The notes: generated from the letters alone by a model not told the origin. A DNA stretch of 64,000 bases from Actinomycetospora corticicola (GCF_013409505.1 NZ_JACCBN010000001.1:1178001-1242000); one strand, 5' to 3'; numbered from the stretch's first letter, positions 26,362-35,792 are shown. Made by a program: numbers and translations.

Positions 26362-27144
26362 TCAGACGGTGGGGACGGTCCCGCCGTCGATCACGTACTC
26401 GGCGCCGACGATCGCCGTGGCGCGGTCCGAGACGAGGAAGCCCACCAGGTCGGCGATCTCCTCGGGGTGCGCGAACCGTCCCAGGGGCACACCGCCCAGG
26501 GAGTCGACGATCTGCTGTTTCGCGTCGTCCCGGGTGAGGCCGTTGCCCCCGGCGATCCGGTCCACGAACTCCTCGTACGCCTCGGTCTCGATCCCGCCCG
26601 GGCTGACGGCGTTGACCCGGACGCCGCGTGGCGCGACCTCGTTGGCGCGCCCCTTGCTGTAGGTGCGCAACGCCGCCTTCGCCGCCGCGTACGCCAGCGA
26701 CGCGTCGTACAGGGGCAGTTCCCGCTGGATCGAGGTCACGTGGACGATCGCGCCCGAGCCGGCCTCGACCATGGCCGGCAGGAGCGCGCGGTCGAGCCGC
26801 ACCGCGCCCAGGAGGTTCAGGTTCAGCTCGACGAGCCACTGCTCGTCGGTGATGGCCGCGAACCCGCCGGGCGGCGTCGAGGCCCCGCCCACGACGTGTA
26901 CCAGGACGTCGAGCGGCCCGTCCTCCGCGAGCCGCGCGACCACGGCGTCGGTGCCGCCCGCCGTCGAGGTGTCGGCCGCGATGAAGCGGTCGGGCCGCTC
27001 GTACCCGCCGGGCATGGTCCGGGCCGTCGTGTACACGTCGGCGCCCATCTCCCGCAGGCGCTCGACGACGGCCCGGCCGGAGCTCTTCGAGCCGCCGGTG
27101 ACGAGCGCCCGGCGCCCGTCGAGACGATCGCGATCCGTTCCCAT
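26362..27144 (-). CDS. Short-chain dehydrogenase/reductase
   Basis: Classical SDR oxidoreductase (260 aa). The nucleotide-binding [11 protein letters not shown] is near the N-terminus, HVVGG stands for the NNAG position, the catalytic Ser lies in VTSIQ, Tyr and Lys in YAAAK, and [10 protein letters not shown] follows. The Arg at the end of TTAR suggests NADP preference (inference). It lies 15 bp after the NTF2-like gene, probably one operon controlled by the divergent MerR regulator. Confidence 0.9.
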   Translation of the reverse strand: MGTDRDRLDGRRALVTGGSKSSGRAVVERLREMGADVYTTARTMPGGYERPDRFIAADTSTAGGTDAVVARLAEDGPLDVLVHVVGGASTPPGGFAAITDEQWLVELNLNLLGAVRLDRALLPAMVEAGSGAIVHVTSIQRELPLYDASLAYAAAKAALRTYSKGRANEVAPRGVRVNAVSPGGIETEAYEEFVDRIAGGNGLTRDDAKQQIVDSLGGVPLGRFAHPEEIADLVGFLVSDRATAIVGAEYVIDGGTVPTV

Positions 27145-27159
27145 GGTCTTCGTGTCCGC

Positions 27160-27522
27160 TCAGGCGTCGTGGGTGGCGATGACGAGCTCGGCCACGAGGT
27201 CGTCCCGGAGCGCGAACCGGTAGTCGAGCTCGGCGACCCCGCCCGGGAAGGTGCCTTCGAGCCGCACGGTGACCACCGCGTGGGTGTCGTCGACGCGGCG
27301 GGCGCCGATCTGCTCGGTCGTGGTCTCGAACCGGGCGCCGGCATCCCGCAGGAACGCGTGGACCTGCTCGCGGCCGCGCAGGGTCTCGCCCACGTCGACG
27401 AGCACCACGTCCTCGGTGAAGAACGACGAGGCGCCGTCGTCGTCACCGGCCACATGGGCGGCCATGAAATCGCGGACGGTGGTCGGGAGCGTGTCGGACG
27501 GGAGGTCGGTGCGCTGTGTCAT
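27160..27522 (-). CDS. SnoaL/NTF2-like protein
   Basis: A 120-residue cone-shaped alpha+beta-barrel protein of the SnoaL-like NTF2 superfamily: RDFMAAHVAGDDDGASSFFTEDVVLVDVGETLRG is the usual helix-strand lead, with the GxxxI/V-type REQVHAFL helix after it. Members are small isomerases, hydrolases or dehydratases; no catalytic assignment is possible. Likely the first gene of the MerR-controlled operon with the SDR. Confidence 0.78.
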   Translation of the reverse strand: MTQRTDLPSDTLPTTVRDFMAAHVAGDDDGASSFFTEDVVLVDVGETLRGREQVHAFLRDAGARFETTTEQIGARRVDDTHAVVTVRLEGTFPGGVAELDYRFALRDDLVAELVIATHDA

Positions 27523-27550
27523 GGGACCACCGTGGGAGCTCGCGGCGCGG

Positions 27551-27590
27551 GAGGGTCAAGGGCTGGACCCTCTCCCCGGGGGAGGGTCCA
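27551..27590. promoter_or_regulatory. Probable MerR operator between SnoaL/SDR operon and merR-type gene
   Basis: Nested inverted repeats in the 78-bp divergent gap: GAGGGTC/GACCCTC at 27551-27572, and a symmetric 27-bp element with arms TGGACCCTC/GAGGGTCCA at 27564-27590. On the minus strand TTGACC (27559-27554) could be a -35 with the long spacer typical of MerR-controlled promoters. Confidence 0.6.
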
Positions 27591-27600
27591 GGCTGCAGGG

Positions 27601-28395
27601 GTGCTGACCATCGGGGAGTTCTCGCAACTGACCCACCTGAGCGTGCGCACCCTGCGCCGGTACCACGAGGCGACCCTGCTGGAGCCCGCCGTCGTGGACG
27701 AGGCCAGCGGCCACCGCTACTACGCGGTGGACCAGATCCCGGTCGCGCAGGTCATCCAGCGTCTCCGGGAGCTCGACGTCCCCCTGGGCGACGTCCTCCG
27801 GATCCTGCGGACCCCCGACCCGGAGGTCCGGGCGGCGCTGGTCGCGGACCACCTGGAGCGTCTCGAGGACGAGCTCGCGAGGACGCGGACCGCCGTGGTC
27901 TCGCTGCGCCGCCTGCTCCGGCCCGACCCCGCGCCGCTCGACGTCGAGCTGCGCGCGGAGCCCGCCTGCACGGTCGCAGCGGTCGAGGGCGTCCTCGGGG
28001 CCCACGAGGTGGAGAGCTGGTTCGCCGGCGCGGTGGCCGAACTGGAGGCCGCCGTCGGCGCGGCGGCCGTCGGCCCACTCGGCGGCACCTACGAGAACGC
28101 CCTCTTCCAGCAGGAGCGTGGTCACGCGCTCCTGTACCTGCCGACCGCGGCACCCCCACGCACCGGGCGCGTCCACCCCGCGGACCTGCCGCCCGTGGAA
28201 CTGGCCGTCACCACACACGCGGGCGAGCACGACGGCATCGAGGTCACCTACGGCCAGCTCGGCACCTGGGTCGTGGAGAACGCGATGGCGGTCGCCGGGC
28301 CGGTCCGCGAGCGCTACCTCGTCGGTCCGCGGGACAGCCCCGATCCGGCCGCGTGGCGCACCGAGATCGGTTGGCCGGTCTTCCGGGTCGGCTGA
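27601..28395 (+). CDS. MerR-family regulator with GyrI-like effector domain
   Basis: A 264-residue transcriptional regulator. The N-terminal winged helix (LTIGEFSQLTHLSVRTLRRY, then HRYYAVDQI) is MerR-type. A coiled-coil dimerisation helix (about 75-110) leads to a C-terminal GyrI-like/BmrR-type ligand-binding domain (about 115-264). Such regulators sense hydrophobic cations or drugs and twist the promoter. It is divergent from the SnoaL-SDR pair across a strongly palindromic gap, so it likely controls that pair and itself. Starts at GTG 27601. Confidence 0.9.
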   Translation: MLTIGEFSQLTHLSVRTLRRYHEATLLEPAVVDEASGHRYYAVDQIPVAQVIQRLRELDVPLGDVLRILRTPDPEVRAALVADHLERLEDELARTRTAVVSLRRLLRPDPAPLDVELRAEPACTVAAVEGVLGAHEVESWFAGAVAELEAAVGAAAVGPLGGTYENALFQQERGHALLYLPTAAPPRTGRVHPADLPPVELAVTTHAGEHDGIEVTYGQLGTWVVENAMAVAGPVRERYLVGPRDSPDPAAWRTEIGWPVFRVG

Positions 28396-28409
28396 TCGTC
28401 GTGGGAGCG

Positions 28410-29501
28410 ATGGACGAGATGATCGACGCCGCCGTGATCGGACAGCTCGCACGGCTGCTGCGGCAGGTCGGCGTCGAGCCGACGGCGCTCGGGGCGGCTC
28501 GCGTCGCCGACCAGAAGCTCCGGCGTCGGGTGGACGTCGTCCGCGACGCCCTCCTGGTCGATCTCCCTCCCGGGTACCGGGAGACCGCCGCGGCGGTCCG
28601 CGCCGCGTTCGAGGACGAGGCCTTCGCGGGCTGGATGTTGTGGCCGGTGTCCGAGGCCGTCGTCGACCGGGCCCTGGCGTCGGGTTCCGCGCTGTGCTTC
28701 GACGACGCCTTGGACGTCCTCGCCCTGCTCACGACCCGGCTGTCCGGCGAGTTCGCCATCCGCCGCATGCTCGACGCCGGGCTCGAGCGGACACTCGAGG
28801 TGGCCACCCGCTGGACGGAGGACCCGGACCTGCACGTCCGCCGGCTCGCGAGCGAGGGGACACGCTCCCACCTCCCGTGGGCCACGGGCGTGCCCGAGCT
28901 GGTCTGGCGGCCCGGGGTCACCCGCCCGATCGTCGACGCGCTCTACACCGACGAGTCGGAGTACGTGCGCCGGTCGGTGGCCAACCACGTCAACGACCTC
29001 GCGCGCGACGATCCCGACCTCGCGGCCGACATCGTGGCGGGCTGGCTCGACCGTCCGGACGGGAACACGCCCCGGGTCGCCCGGCACGCCCTGCGCACCC
29101 TGGTCAAGAAGGGGCATCCCGGGGCGCTCGCGCTGATGGGGTTCGAGGGCTCCGACTTCCGGGTGGACGGGCCTCGGGTCGATGACCACGAGGTCCCCCT
29201 GGGCGGGGACGTCCGGTTCACCGCGCAGGTCACCAACACCGGGACCCTCCCGGCCCGGACCGCGATCGACTACGTCCTGCACTTCCGGAAGGCGCGCGGT
29301 GAGCTCCGGCCGAAGGTCTTCAAGCTCACGACGCGGTCGATCGCCCCGGGCGAGACGGTCGCCGTGGACACGTCCTACTCGTTCCGGGCCCGGACGACCC
29401 GGACCTTCCACCTCGGCGAGCACGCGATCGAGCTCCAGGTCAACGGGCGGCCCCACGGCCGCGCCACCTTCGACCTCGTGGAACAGGAGGAGTCGTCGTG
29501 A
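28410..29501 (+). CDS. DNA alkylation repair protein, AlkC-like
   Basis: A 363-residue protein. Residues 1-240 form ALK/HEAT-like helical repeats (HVRRLASEGTRSHLPWA and YVRRSVANHVNDLARDDP are the typical basic repeat helices of AlkC/AlkD glycosylases). Residues 250-360 look like an immunoglobulin-type beta sandwich (VRFTAQVTNTGTLPARTAIDY). AlkC proteins of Pseudomonas carry such an Ig-like tail and excise 3-methyl-adenine and 3-methylcytosine without base flipping. Function here is inferred. ATG 28410 has GGGAG 5 nt upstream; GTG 28401 is an alternative. Confidence 0.85.
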   Translation: MDEMIDAAVIGQLARLLRQVGVEPTALGAARVADQKLRRRVDVVRDALLVDLPPGYRETAAAVRAAFEDEAFAGWMLWPVSEAVVDRALASGSALCFDDALDVLALLTTRLSGEFAIRRMLDAGLERTLEVATRWTEDPDLHVRRLASEGTRSHLPWATGVPELVWRPGVTRPIVDALYTDESEYVRRSVANHVNDLARDDPDLAADIVAGWLDRPDGNTPRVARHALRTLVKKGHPGALALMGFEGSDFRVDGPRVDDHEVPLGGDVRFTAQVTNTGTLPARTAIDYVLHFRKARGELRPKVFKLTTRSIAPGETVAVDTSYSFRARTTRTFHLGEHAIELQVNGRPHGRATFDLVEQEESS

Positions 29502-29547
29502 CGGCCGGCACGCCGAGGATGCGTCGGCGCCTTCGGGATGAGCGAAC

Positions 29548-29593
29548 GGCACACCGGCGGGTTCCGGGGATGCCCCGACCTGCACGGTGTGCC
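29548..29593. terminator. Stem-loop between convergent alkC-like and secreted-protein genes
   Basis: Arms GGCACACCG (29548-29556) and CGGTGTGCC (29585-29593) with further internal pairing around CCGGGG/CCCCG. It lies in the 114-bp convergent gap. Confidence 0.6.
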
Positions 29594-29615
29594 ACTCGTG
29601 GTCCTGCAGGGGAGA

Positions 29616-30554
29616 TCAGCTGCAGACGCAGTGCCCGTTGCCGCCGCCGTTGTTGCCGTTGTTCCCGCCGGTGCCGTGCCCGTTGCCGTTCCCGCCGCCG
29701 TTGCCGTGCCCGTGACCGCCGCCGTTGTCGCCGCCCTGACCGGGCTCGGTGGTCGGGGGAGTGGTGGGCGTGGTCGGGTCGACCGGAGTGGTCGGCTTCG
29801 TCAGCTCGAAGTCGTAGGTCGTGGTCGGGGTCGAGATGAGGTCCACCGCCGACTCCAGGCCTGCGTTCCCGCTGCCCTGGTTGATCACGACGCGCTGGAC
29901 GACGAGGTCCGGCGCAGCCGCGACGTAATCGGCGAGCGGCTTGGCGCCGCCGTTCGAGCAACCGCGCTGGGCTTCCTCGATGACGCCGGGAATCGCCCTG
30001 GTCGAGCACCAGTTGCCGGCGCCGGCCAGGAAGCGGTTCCACTGACCCGGAGTGGTGCTGTCACCGGGGTTGTAGACCGGTTCGTACGTGAGGTTCGAGT
30101 ACCCGCCGTCGGCCGGACCGTTGAAGTCCACGGTGAGCTGGAGGCTCGGGAACTGGACCGGGTTGTCGGCGGCGCCCTGGTAGGCGGAGTACGCCCCCGC
30201 CGCGATCCAGTTCTCGAGGTCGGCGTCGGCGCCGGACACCGTCGCGTAGTAGTTGACCTTGTCCGAGCCCGCGGGTGTCGACAGACGGAGTGCCGCCTTC
30301 CCGCCTCCGGTCGGTGCGCCGTACTCGTCCGACACCTCGGCCTTCCCGTCGCCGCGGGTGTCGTCCTTGACGAACGGGTCGAGGTCCGGCAGGACGTACG
30401 TCGTCGTCGCCGGGGAGCTGATCGGGAGGATGTCGAGGGGGGCGGCGCTCCCGGTGCCGAACATGACCGCGGAGGTCCCCCCGATCACCAGCGCGCCGGT
30501 CGCGGCGAGCATCGCCACGCCCCGTCGTCCGATGCTGACCCTGTGCTTGCCCAT
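29616..30554 (-). CDS. Secreted protein with Gly/Asn/His-rich tail
   Basis: A 312-residue exported protein of unknown family. Basic n-region (KHRVSIGRRG), hydrophobic core, and probable cleavage after GTGSAA (about residue 38). The middle (about 50-230) looks like an extracellular beta-rich domain with two Cys (NWCSTRAIP and RGCSNGG). A Pro/Thr linker (TPTTPPTTEP) leads to a 50-residue low-complexity tail of Gly, Asn and His ending HCVCS. His and Cys there could bind metal, and the divergent neighbour is a CDF metal exporter, but the link is inference. Confidence 0.75.
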   Translation of the reverse strand: MGKHRVSIGRRGVAMLAATGALVIGGTSAVMFGTGSAAPLDILPISSPATTTYVLPDLDPFVKDDTRGDGKAEVSDEYGAPTGGGKAALRLSTPAGSDKVNYYATVSGADADLENWIAAGAYSAYQGAADNPVQFPSLQLTVDFNGPADGGYSNLTYEPVYNPGDSTTPGQWNRFLAGAGNWCSTRAIPGVIEEAQRGCSNGGAKPLADYVAAAPDLVVQRVVINQGSGNAGLESAVDLISTPTTTYDFELTKPTTPVDPTTPTTPPTTEPGQGGDNGGGHGHGNGGGNGNGHGTGGNNGNNGGGNGHCVCS

Positions 30555-30684
30555 GCGAGCGATCCCCCCGAGTACTGCGGCGTGCGACCGAGAGCACGGT
30601 CACGCAACGGGTAACGACGGGGTCACGAAAGAGTGATGACGGGTCCTCGATCGTGGCGGTACGGGTCACCTCCACGCCGACTCC

Positions 30685-30709
30685 ACATGCGCATGCGTGC
30701 ATGTATTGT
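30685..30709 (+). promoter_or_regulatory. Palindrome and -10 box upstream of the CDF exporter
   Basis: ACATGC (30685-30690) and GCATGT (30699-30704) form an inverted repeat overlapping TATTGT (30704-30709), which ends 7 nt before ATG 30717. A metal-responsive repressor of the ArsR/SmtB type could use such a site; no regulator gene is adjacent. Confidence 0.45.
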
Positions 30710-30716
30710 CCGGGTC

Positions 30717-31700
30717 ATGGGGCACGACCACGGGCACGGTCACGGACACGGTCACGGGGCCGCCACGGACGGACGTCGGCTGACCGTCGCGCTGGTGATC
30801 ACGGCCGTCGTGCTCGTGTCGGGGGCGATCGGCGCCTGGGTCACCGGGTCGCTGTCGCTGCTCGCCGACCTCGGGCACCAGGTCACGGACGTCGCGGCGC
30901 TGGTCACCGCGGTCGTCGCGGCCCGGCTCGCGCAGCGCCCCCCGAGCGCCCGGCGGACCTTCGGGCTCGGGCGCAGCGAGGTGCTCGGCGCCGCCGTGAA
31001 CGCCCTGGCCCTGCTCGCCGTCACGGTGTGGGTCGCGGTCGAGGCGGTGGAGCGGCTCCTCGCCGACACCCCGCCCGAGGTGCCGGGGTTCGCGCTGCTG
31101 ATCTTCGGTGCGATCGGTCTCGTCGGGAACCTCGTGTCCCTGGCCGTGCTCTCCGGCGGGAGCGGCTCGCTCAACGTCCGCGGGGCGGCCCTGCACGTGC
31201 TCGGCGACGCGCTCGGGTCGGTGGCGGTGATGGTGGCGGCCGCCGTGCTGCTGCTGACCGGCTGGCCCTACGCGGACGTCGTGGCCTCGCTGGTCATCGT
31301 CGCGATCCTCGTGCCGCGTACGGTCGCCCTCCTCTCCACCACCGCGCACGTCCTGCTCGAGGGCACACCCCCCGGGATGGACGTCGAAGAGGTCCGCGCC
31401 GCCCTGCTGGCGGTGCCCGGCGTCCGCGAGGTGCACGACCTGCACGTGTGGGTCATCTCCGACCGCACCCCCGCCGCGTCCGCGCACCTCGTCGTCGAGG
31501 ACGGGACCACGCCGCAGTGCGAGGGCACCGGGCACTCCAGCGTCCTCGACCGGGCGGCCGCCGCCCTGCGCGAGGAGTTCGGGCTCGATCACTCCACGTT
31601 GCAGATCGAGACGCCCGAGCACGCCGACCACGAGGAGCACTGCCCCCCGCCCCCCGTTCGGGTGGCCGTTAACGACCCCGTGACACCGCGGCAAACCTGA
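30717..31700 (+). CDS. CDF-family divalent metal cation exporter
   Basis: Cation diffusion facilitator (327 aa), probably a Zn2+/Co2+-proton antiporter of the ZitB/CzcD type. The N-terminus GHDHGHGHGHGHG is a His-rich metal-collecting stretch. Six hydrophobic helices carry the two HxxxD metal sites, in DLGHQVTD (TM2) and HVLGDALGS (TM5). The C-terminal domain (about 215-300, with HDLHVWVIS) is the ferredoxin-like dimerisation module. A -10 box 7 nt from ATG suggests leaderless translation. Confidence 0.92.
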   Translation: MGHDHGHGHGHGHGAATDGRRLTVALVITAVVLVSGAIGAWVTGSLSLLADLGHQVTDVAALVTAVVAARLAQRPPSARRTFGLGRSEVLGAAVNALALLAVTVWVAVEAVERLLADTPPEVPGFALLIFGAIGLVGNLVSLAVLSGGSGSLNVRGAALHVLGDALGSVAVMVAAAVLLLTGWPYADVVASLVIVAILVPRTVALLSTTAHVLLEGTPPGMDVEEVRAALLAVPGVREVHDLHVWVISDRTPAASAHLVVEDGTTPQCEGTGHSSVLDRAAAALREEFGLDHSTLQIETPEHADHEEHCPPPPVRVAVNDPVTPRQT

Positions 31701-31770
31701 CCACATCGGGCTCACCCAGGCTTCACCCTGCGCCACCCGAGCGGGTCGGCCGGTGTGAAGGGGTGGGCAG

Positions 31771-33408
31771 ATGTCGCAGGACGTGCAGGCGCCGGCGGCG
31801 GCGCCCCCGGCGAAGGCCAACGAGACCCTCGAGGACTACACCCTCCGGTTCGCGCCGCGCAGTTACCGGAAGTGGTCCACGGGCGTGGTCGCCACCTCGG
31901 CGCTGGGCGGAATCGCCTATCTCGCCGACTTCGCGATCGGCGCGAACATCGGCATCTCGTACGGCACGGTGAACGCGCTGTGGGGGATCGGCGTGTTCGC
32001 GGTCGTCATCTTCCTGTCCGGGTTCCCGCTGGCCTTCTACGCCGCGCGCTACAACCTCGACCTGGACCTCATCACCCGGGGGAGCGGCTTCGGCTACTAC
32101 GGCTCCGTCGTCACGAACATCATCTTCGCGACGTTCACCTTCATCTTCTTCGCCCTCGAGGGCTCGATCATGGCGCAGGGTCTCGAACTGGGGCTCGGCC
32201 TGCCGTTGTGGGCGGGTTACGCGCTCTCGACGGTCATCATCTTCCCGCTCGTGGTCTACGGGATGAGCCTGCTCTCGAAACTGCAGCTCTGGACGACGCC
32301 GCTGTGGCTGATCCTCATGGTCGCGCCGTTCGTCTACCTGTTGCTGAGCCACCCCGAGTCGGTGCAGACGTTCTTCGCCTACCAGGGTGAGGAAGGCCAG
32401 GGGACGCCGTCGCTCGGCGCCGTCTTCCTCGCCGCCGGGGTCTGCCTCTCGCTGATCGCGCAGATCGCCGAGCAGATCGACTACCTGCGCTTCATGCCGC
32501 CGAAGACGCCCGAGAACTCGCGGCGCTGGTGGACCGCCGTGGTCCTGGCGGGGCCGGGCTGGGTCATCTTCGGCGCCGCCAAGCAGGTGGTCGGCCTGTT
32601 CCTCGCGGTGTACCTGCTCGCGAACGTGGCGGGGGCGTCGGAGTTCGCGAACGAACCGGTGCGCCAGTTCGTCGTCATCTACAACGACATCCTGCCCGGC
32701 TGGCTCGCCCTCACCCTCGCGGTCATCCTCGTCGTCATCAGCCAGATCAAGATCAACGTGACGAACGCCTACTCCGGGTCGCTGGCGTGGACGAACTCGT
32801 TCACCCGCGTCACGAAGTACTACCCGGGCCGGCTCGTGTTCCTCGGCGTGAACCTCGTGATCGCGCTGATCCTCATGGAAGCCAACATGTTCGACTTCCT
32901 GAACACGATCCTCGGCTTCTACGCGAACTGCGGCATGGCGTGGGTGGTCGTGGTCGCCACCGATATCGCGATCAACAAGTACGTCCTCGGGCTCTCGCCG
33001 AAGCAGCCGGAGTTCCGGCGCGGGATGATCTACGACGTGAACCCGGTCGGGTTCGTCTCGATGATCGTCTCCGCCGGGGTCTCGATCCTCGCGTTCTTCG
33101 GAGCCCTCGGGTCGACGCTCGCCTCGTACTCCCCGCTGGTCGCGATCGGGCTCGCCTTCGTGCTCCCGCCGATCCTCGCGATCGCCACGAAGGGGAAGTA
33201 CTACCTGCGCCGTCCCGACGACGGGATCGACGCCCCGATGCTCGACGAGCTCGGCAACCCCTCGGGCGAGACGCTGCACTGCCAGGTGTGCGACCAGGAC
33301 TTCGAGCGCCCCGACATGACCGCCTCGGGCACCGGGACCGGCCACGTCTGCTCGCTGTGCCTGTCGACCGATCGCAGTGGGGACCACGTCCTGCCGGCCG
33401 CCCCGTAG
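31771..33408 (+). CDS. NCS1-type permease with C-terminal zinc-ribbon-like tail
   Basis: A 545-residue membrane transporter of the nucleobase-cation-symport-1 / cytosine-purine permease type with about 12 hydrophobic segments (opening [37 protein letters not shown] is the TM8 signature). It precedes the urease genes, so it probably imports a ureide, purine or related nitrogen source whose breakdown gives urea (inference). Unusually, the C-terminus carries a Cys4 pattern, CQVCDQDFE then HVCSLC, resembling a small zinc ribbon. The stop TAG is part of a likely -10 box for ureA. Confidence 0.85.
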   Translation: MSQDVQAPAAAPPAKANETLEDYTLRFAPRSYRKWSTGVVATSALGGIAYLADFAIGANIGISYGTVNALWGIGVFAVVIFLSGFPLAFYAARYNLDLDLITRGSGFGYYGSVVTNIIFATFTFIFFALEGSIMAQGLELGLGLPLWAGYALSTVIIFPLVVYGMSLLSKLQLWTTPLWLILMVAPFVYLLLSHPESVQTFFAYQGEEGQGTPSLGAVFLAAGVCLSLIAQIAEQIDYLRFMPPKTPENSRRWWTAVVLAGPGWVIFGAAKQVVGLFLAVYLLANVAGASEFANEPVRQFVVIYNDILPGWLALTLAVILVVISQIKINVTNAYSGSLAWTNSFTRVTKYYPGRLVFLGVNLVIALILMEANMFDFLNTILGFYANCGMAWVVVVATDIAINKYVLGLSPKQPEFRRGMIYDVNPVGFVSMIVSAGVSILAFFGALGSTLASYSPLVAIGLAFVLPPILAIATKGKYYLRRPDDGIDAPMLDELGNPSGETLHCQVCDQDFERPDMTASGTGTGHVCSLCLSTDRSGDHVLPAAP

Positions 33409-33411
33409 TCT
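33406..33411 (+). promoter_or_regulatory. Possible internal -10 box for ureA
   Basis: TAGTCT begins with the stop codon of the permease gene. Transcription from it would start near 33418, upstream of the GGGAGGAG ribosome site of ureA. Confidence 0.35.
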
Positions 33412-33441
33412 CGCCGCCACCCGACCGGGAGGAGCCCCGAG

Positions 33442-33744
33442 GTGCTGCTGTCGCCCCACGAACAGGAGAAGCTGCTGCTGCACGTGGCGGCCAACCTCGC
33501 GCGGGAACGGCGGGGCCGCGGGCTCCGGCTCAACCATCCCGAGGCGGTCGCCCTGCTCAGCTCGTGGATCCTCGAGGGCGCGCGGGACGGCCGGTCGGTG
33601 GCCGAGCTGATGGCGGACGGACAGCACGTGCTGACCCGCGACGACGTCATGGAGGGTGTGCCCGAGATGGTGCCCAGCGTGGCCGTCGAGGCGACGTTCC
33701 CGGACGGGACGAAGCTCGTCACCGTGCACGAGCCGATCCAGTGA
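33442..33744 (+). CDS. ureA: Urease gamma subunit UreA
   Basis: Urease structural gamma subunit (100 aa, standard length). Conserved [21 protein letters not shown] and [28 protein letters not shown] are complete. GTG 33442 is preceded by GGGAGGAG. Its stop overlaps the start of the beta-alpha fusion gene by 4 bp (GTGA). It assembles with the beta and alpha parts into the nickel enzyme that hydrolyses urea to ammonia and carbamate. Confidence 0.95.
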   Translation: MLLSPHEQEKLLLHVAANLARERRGRGLRLNHPEAVALLSSWILEGARDGRSVAELMADGQHVLTRDDVMEGVPEMVPSVAVEATFPDGTKLVTVHEPIQ

Positions 33745-35792
33745 GCGCACCGGGAGAGGTGTTCCCCGGCGACGGCGAGATCGTCGCGGGGGAGGGCGCG
33801 CGGACGCTCTCGCTCACGGTGACGAACACGGGCGACCGGCCGATCCAGGTCGGGTCGCACATGCACTTCGCGTCGACCAATCCGGCGCTCGCCTTCGACC
33901 GCGAGGCCGCGACGGGCATGCGGCTCGCCATCCAGGCGGGGACCTCGGTGCGGTTCGAGCCCGGCGTCGAGAAGGACGTCGACCTCGTGGCGCTGGGCGG
34001 GCGCGGGTCGTTCCCCGGTGGGCGGCTGGACGTGGCGGACCCCGCCGGCACCGACCCGTCATCGGGAAGGACGGGCAGTGGCTGGAGCGTGGGGCGCGAC
34101 CGGTACGCGGCGCTGTTCGGCCCGACGACGGGTGACCGTGTCCGCCTCGCGGACACCGACCTGACCATCCGCGTCGAGGAGGACCGCTCGCGCGGGCCGC
34201 GGGGCGGCGACGAGGCGGTCTTCGGCGGCGGGAAGGTCATCCGCGAGTCGATGGGCCAGTCGCGCGCCACCCGGGCCGAGGGTGCCGCCGATCTGATCAT
34301 CACCGGCGCGCTGGTGCTCGACCACTGGGGCGTCGTGAAGGCCGACGTCGGGGTGCGCGACGGGCGGATCGTCGGGCTGGGCAAGGCCGGGAACCCGGAC
34401 ACGATGGACGGGGTCTCGCCGGAGCTCGTCATCGGCCCGTCCACCGAGATCCTCGCCGGGAACGGCCTCATCCTGACGGCGGGCGCGGTCGACTGCCACG
34501 TCCACCTCATCAGCCCGCAGCAGATCCCGGAGGCGCTCGGCTCCGGCGTCACGACGTGGATCGCGGGCGGCACCGGACCGGCCGAGGGCACGAAGGCGAC
34601 GACCGTGACACCGGGCGCCTGGTGGCTCGCGCGCATGTTCACGGCGCTCGACGCGGTGCCGCTCAACGTGTCCCTGCTCGGCAAGGGCAACACGGTGGGC
34701 CTGGAGGCGATGCGCGAGCAGGTCGCTGCGGGCGCCTCCGGGTTCAAGGTGCACGAGGACTGGGGCGCGACGCCCGCCGCGATCGACGCCGCGCTGCGGG
34801 TGGCCGACGAGACCGGTGTGCAGGTCGCCCTGCACACCGACACCCTGAACGAGGCGGGCTACGTCGACTCGACGCTCGCCGCGATCGCGGGCCGGTCGAT
34901 CCACGCGTACCACACCGAGGGGGCCGGGGGCGGGCACGCGCCGGACATCATCACCGTCGCCGGCCAGCCCCACGTGCTCCCGTCGTCGACCAATCCGACG
35001 CGCCCGCACACGGTGAACACCGTCGACGAGCACCTCGACATGCTGATGGTCTGCCACCACCTCTCCCCGTCGATCCCGGAGGACCTGGCGTTCGCCGAGT
35101 CGCGCATCCGGGCGTCGACGATCGCCGCGGAGGACCTGCTCCACGACCTCGGCGCGATCTCGATGATCGGCTCCGACTCGCAGGCGATGGGGCGGGTCGG
35201 CGAGGTCGTGCTGCGGACCTGGCAGACCGCGCACGCCGCCCGACGACGGGTGACCGGACAGTCCGGCGTCTCGGCCTCGGGCGACGACAACGACCGCGCG
35301 CGCCGCTACGTCGCCAAGTACACGATCTGCCCGGCCGTCGCCCACGGGCTCGACGGCGAGGTGGGGTCGGTGGAGGTCGGGAAGCTGGCCGACCTCGTGC
35401 TGTGGGACCCGGCGTTCTTCGGCGTCCGCCCGCAGGTCGTGGTCAAGGGCGGCATGATCGCCTGGGGCCGGATGGGCGACGCCAACGCCTCGATCCCGAC
35501 CCCGCAGCCCGAACTGTCCCGCCCGATGTTCGGTGCGATGGGTGCGGCCCCGGCGGCGTCGTCGGTCTTCTTCACGGCGCCCGGCGTCACCCCGCCCGAC
35601 GTGGACGTGGCGCGTCGGTTCGTGCCCGTCAAGTCGACCCGGGCGGTGGCCAAGGCCGACATGCCGCAGAACGCGGCGACCCCGGACATCCGGGTCGACC
35701 CGGAGACGTTCACCGTGACGATCGACGGCTCCGTGGTCGACCCCGACCCGGTGCGCGAGCTGCCGATGGCGCAGCGGTACTTCCTGTTCTAG
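33741..35792 (+). CDS. ureC: Fused urease beta-alpha subunit (UreB-UreC in one reading frame)
   Basis: One uninterrupted 683-residue frame. Residues 1 to about 105 are UreB ([19 protein letters not shown] and NPALAFDR are diagnostic). Residues from about 120 onward are UreC. All active-site residues are present at the Klebsiella UreC positions plus exactly 119: His253 and His255 (DCHVHL), carbamylated Lys336 and His338 (GFKVHEDWG), His365, His391, flap Cys438-His439 (MVCHHL) and Asp479 (SDSQAMG). No stop separates the halves; an in-frame GTG (34089) could permit separate UreC initiation. The linker [14 protein letters not shown] contains a variant of the 15-mer repeat (34054-34068). UreA-UreB and full UreABC fusions are known elsewhere; a beta-alpha fusion is unusual. 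A natural fusion and a sequencing error that removed the ureB stop are both possible, but the frame is clean. Confidence 0.9.
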   Translation: MSAPGEVFPGDGEIVAGEGARTLSLTVTNTGDRPIQVGSHMHFASTNPALAFDREAATGMRLAIQAGTSVRFEPGVEKDVDLVALGGRGSFPGGRLDVADPAGTDPSSGRTGSGWSVGRDRYAALFGPTTGDRVRLADTDLTIRVEEDRSRGPRGGDEAVFGGGKVIRESMGQSRATRAEGAADLIITGALVLDHWGVVKADVGVRDGRIVGLGKAGNPDTMDGVSPELVIGPSTEILAGNGLILTAGAVDCHVHLISPQQIPEALGSGVTTWIAGGTGPAEGTKATTVTPGAWWLARMFTALDAVPLNVSLLGKGNTVGLEAMREQVAAGASGFKVHEDWGATPAAIDAALRVADETGVQVALHTDTLNEAGYVDSTLAAIAGRSIHAYHTEGAGGGHAPDIITVAGQPHVLPSSTNPTRPHTVNTVDEHLDMLMVCHHLSPSIPEDLAFAESRIRASTIAAEDLLHDLGAISMIGSDSQAMGRVGEVVLRTWQTAHAARRRVTGQSGVSASGDDNDRARRYVAKYTICPAVAHGLDGEVGSVEVGKLADLVLWDPAFFGVRPQVVVKGGMIAWGRMGDANASIPTPQPELSRPMFGAMGAAPAASSVFFTAPGVTPPDVDVARRFVPVKSTRAVAKADMPQNAATPDIRVDPETFTVTIDGSVVDPDPVRELPMAQRYFLF

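Noticed and set aside
29620..29770. Regularly repeated GCCGTTGCC-like units resembling a CRISPR or minisatellite array
   Set aside because: The units have no spacer structure and encode the Gly/Asn/His-rich tail of the secreted protein in frame.
34121..34133. CCCGACGACGGGT in ureC counted as another 15-mer repeat
   Set aside because: Here it encodes the invariant GPTTGDR of urease alpha subunits, so protein conservation explains it.
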